Assembly (NCBI GenBank): GCA_023443925.1
Contig: JAEZSL010000149.1
Coordinates: 1-14,208 of the forward strand
DNA length: 14,208 nt
Source of the DNA: Bacillota bacterium
GTDB taxonomy: Bacteria > Bacillota_A > Clostridia > Lachnospirales > Lachnospiraceae
Direction of reading: 5' to 3'
The notes beneath the pieces were generated by a model. It saw only the letters and a program-made list of their open reading frames with translations. It did not search any database and was not told the DNA's origin. This document shows positions 13,769 through 14,208 of this stretch, in pieces (position 1 is the first letter of the stretch; each line of letters starts with the position of its first letter). A program made the position numbers and the translations under genes.

Positions 13769-13793
13769 TTCCGGAATTTTTGGTTTTCCGGAA
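13769..13793. repeat. Intercistronic stem-loop upstream of the lipoprotein gene
   Basis: Two copies of the self-complementary TTCCGGAA (13769-13776 and 13786-13793) can pair as an 8-bp stem around 9 bases. It lies between the permease and lipoprotein genes. Such hairpins often mark processing points that let the distal binding-protein message accumulate, but that role is inferred. Confidence 0.5.
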
Positions 13794-13836
13794 TATCAAT
13801 ATAATGTTATTTTATAATCAAAGGCAGAGCCTAAAA

Positions 13837-14208
13837 TTAACGTTCTTCCCTGAAATAGGGTTTACCATTTGCCAAGGGGCCGGCCTTTTTAATACCTAAA
13901 AACGCCAGTACAAACAAGGTGCACAGGTAAGGCAGCATAGCTAATAACTGGTAAGGAGTATTCGAACTCATAACCTGAAGCCGCAGCTGCAGGGCATCCG
14001 TAAACCCGAATAGCAGTGCCGCCAGCAGGACTCCTCCCGGCATCCATCTGCCGAAAATAACAGCGGATAAAGCGATAAAACCACGCCCCGATACGACACC
14101 GTCAGAATAGGTACTGATGTAGCAGGTAGTCAAATACGCACCGCCGATTCCTGCCAGTGCCCCGCAGATGATACAGGCTAAGTACTTCTGCCTGATTACA
14201 TTGATTCC
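13837..14208 (-). CDS. ABC transporter permease of the BMP/nucleoside type, C-terminal part
   Basis: The frame is open to the right edge of the window, so about 123 C-terminal residues are seen and the start lies outside. The sequence begins GINVIRQKYLACIICGALAGIGGAYLTT, the conserved cytoplasmic-loop and membrane region of branched-chain-amino-acid/sugar-type permeases. SGRGFIALSAVIFGRW and PGGVLLAALLFGFTDALQLRLQ, with two further membrane segments, follow before the tail PLANGKPYFREER. This pattern fits the second permease (YufQ/NupQ-like) of nucleoside importers. The substrate-binding lipoprotein follows 93 bases downstream in the same operon. The other permease and the ATPase are expected beyond the right edge. 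Confidence 0.85.
   Translation of the reverse strand, partial: GINVIRQKYLACIICGALAGIGGAYLTTCYISTYSDGVVSGRGFIALSAVIFGRWMPGGVLLAALLFGFTDALQLRLQVMSSNTPYQLLAMLPYLCTLFVLAFLGIKKAGPLANGKPYFREER

Overview
The window looks like chromosomal DNA of a low-GC Gram-positive anaerobe, most likely a Lachnospiraceae-type Clostridia. The reasons are AT-rich intergenic DNA, strong AGGAGG-type ribosome sites, sigma-A style promoters with 17-base spacers, a lipobox lipoprotein, an LPXTA-anchored surface protein with a class D sortase, and cytoplasmic GH94 and GH43 glycan enzymes. The genus is not determined.

Layout. (1) 1-1206, minus strand: the first codons of a lactate-permease-like membrane protein and, upstream of it, an FCD-type GntR regulator (LldR/FadR-like). 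The 420 bases between them hold two TGGT-NNN-ACCA operators, a perfect consensus promoter (TTGACA, 17 bases, TATAAT) and about 250 bases that look like a structured RNA closed by a long-range helix and followed by a T7 tract. (2) 1477-4071: a plus-strand Gfo/Idh/MocA oxidoreductase and a minus-strand MATE exporter converge on a shared bidirectional terminator. (3) 4072-5229: mostly gene-free, with one probable 51-codon gene, a 14-bp inverted repeat and a hairpin-rich leader. (4) 5230-7284: a two-gene operon of a repeated acidic surface protein with an LPKTA sorting signal and its class D sortase. One missing base breaks the sortase before every catalytic residue. (5) 7448-11468, minus strand: a GH43-like glycosidase and a GH94 phosphorylase, each with its own promoter. 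(6) 11640-12627: a TetR regulator with its terminator, and a 24-bp tandem repeat upstream of its promoter. (7) 12676-14208, minus strand: a BMP-family (PnrA-like) substrate-binding lipoprotein and the 3' end of its ABC permease.

How the genes fit together. The FCD regulator probably controls the neighbouring permease and the RNA or leader between them, probably in response to lactate or a similar hydroxy acid. The surface protein and sortase are a dedicated substrate-enzyme pair, so the frameshift would leave the anchor protein without its own enzyme. The GH94 phosphorylase and GH43 enzyme lack signal peptides and would act on imported oligosaccharides inside the cell. The BMP lipoprotein and permease belong to a nucleoside-type (or similar) uptake system whose remaining genes lie beyond the right edge.

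The items most worth a second look are the candidate structured RNA at 151-409, the broken sortase at 6968-6971, the 24-bp dyad-containing repeats at 12452-12557 and the twin stem-loops in the GH43 leader.
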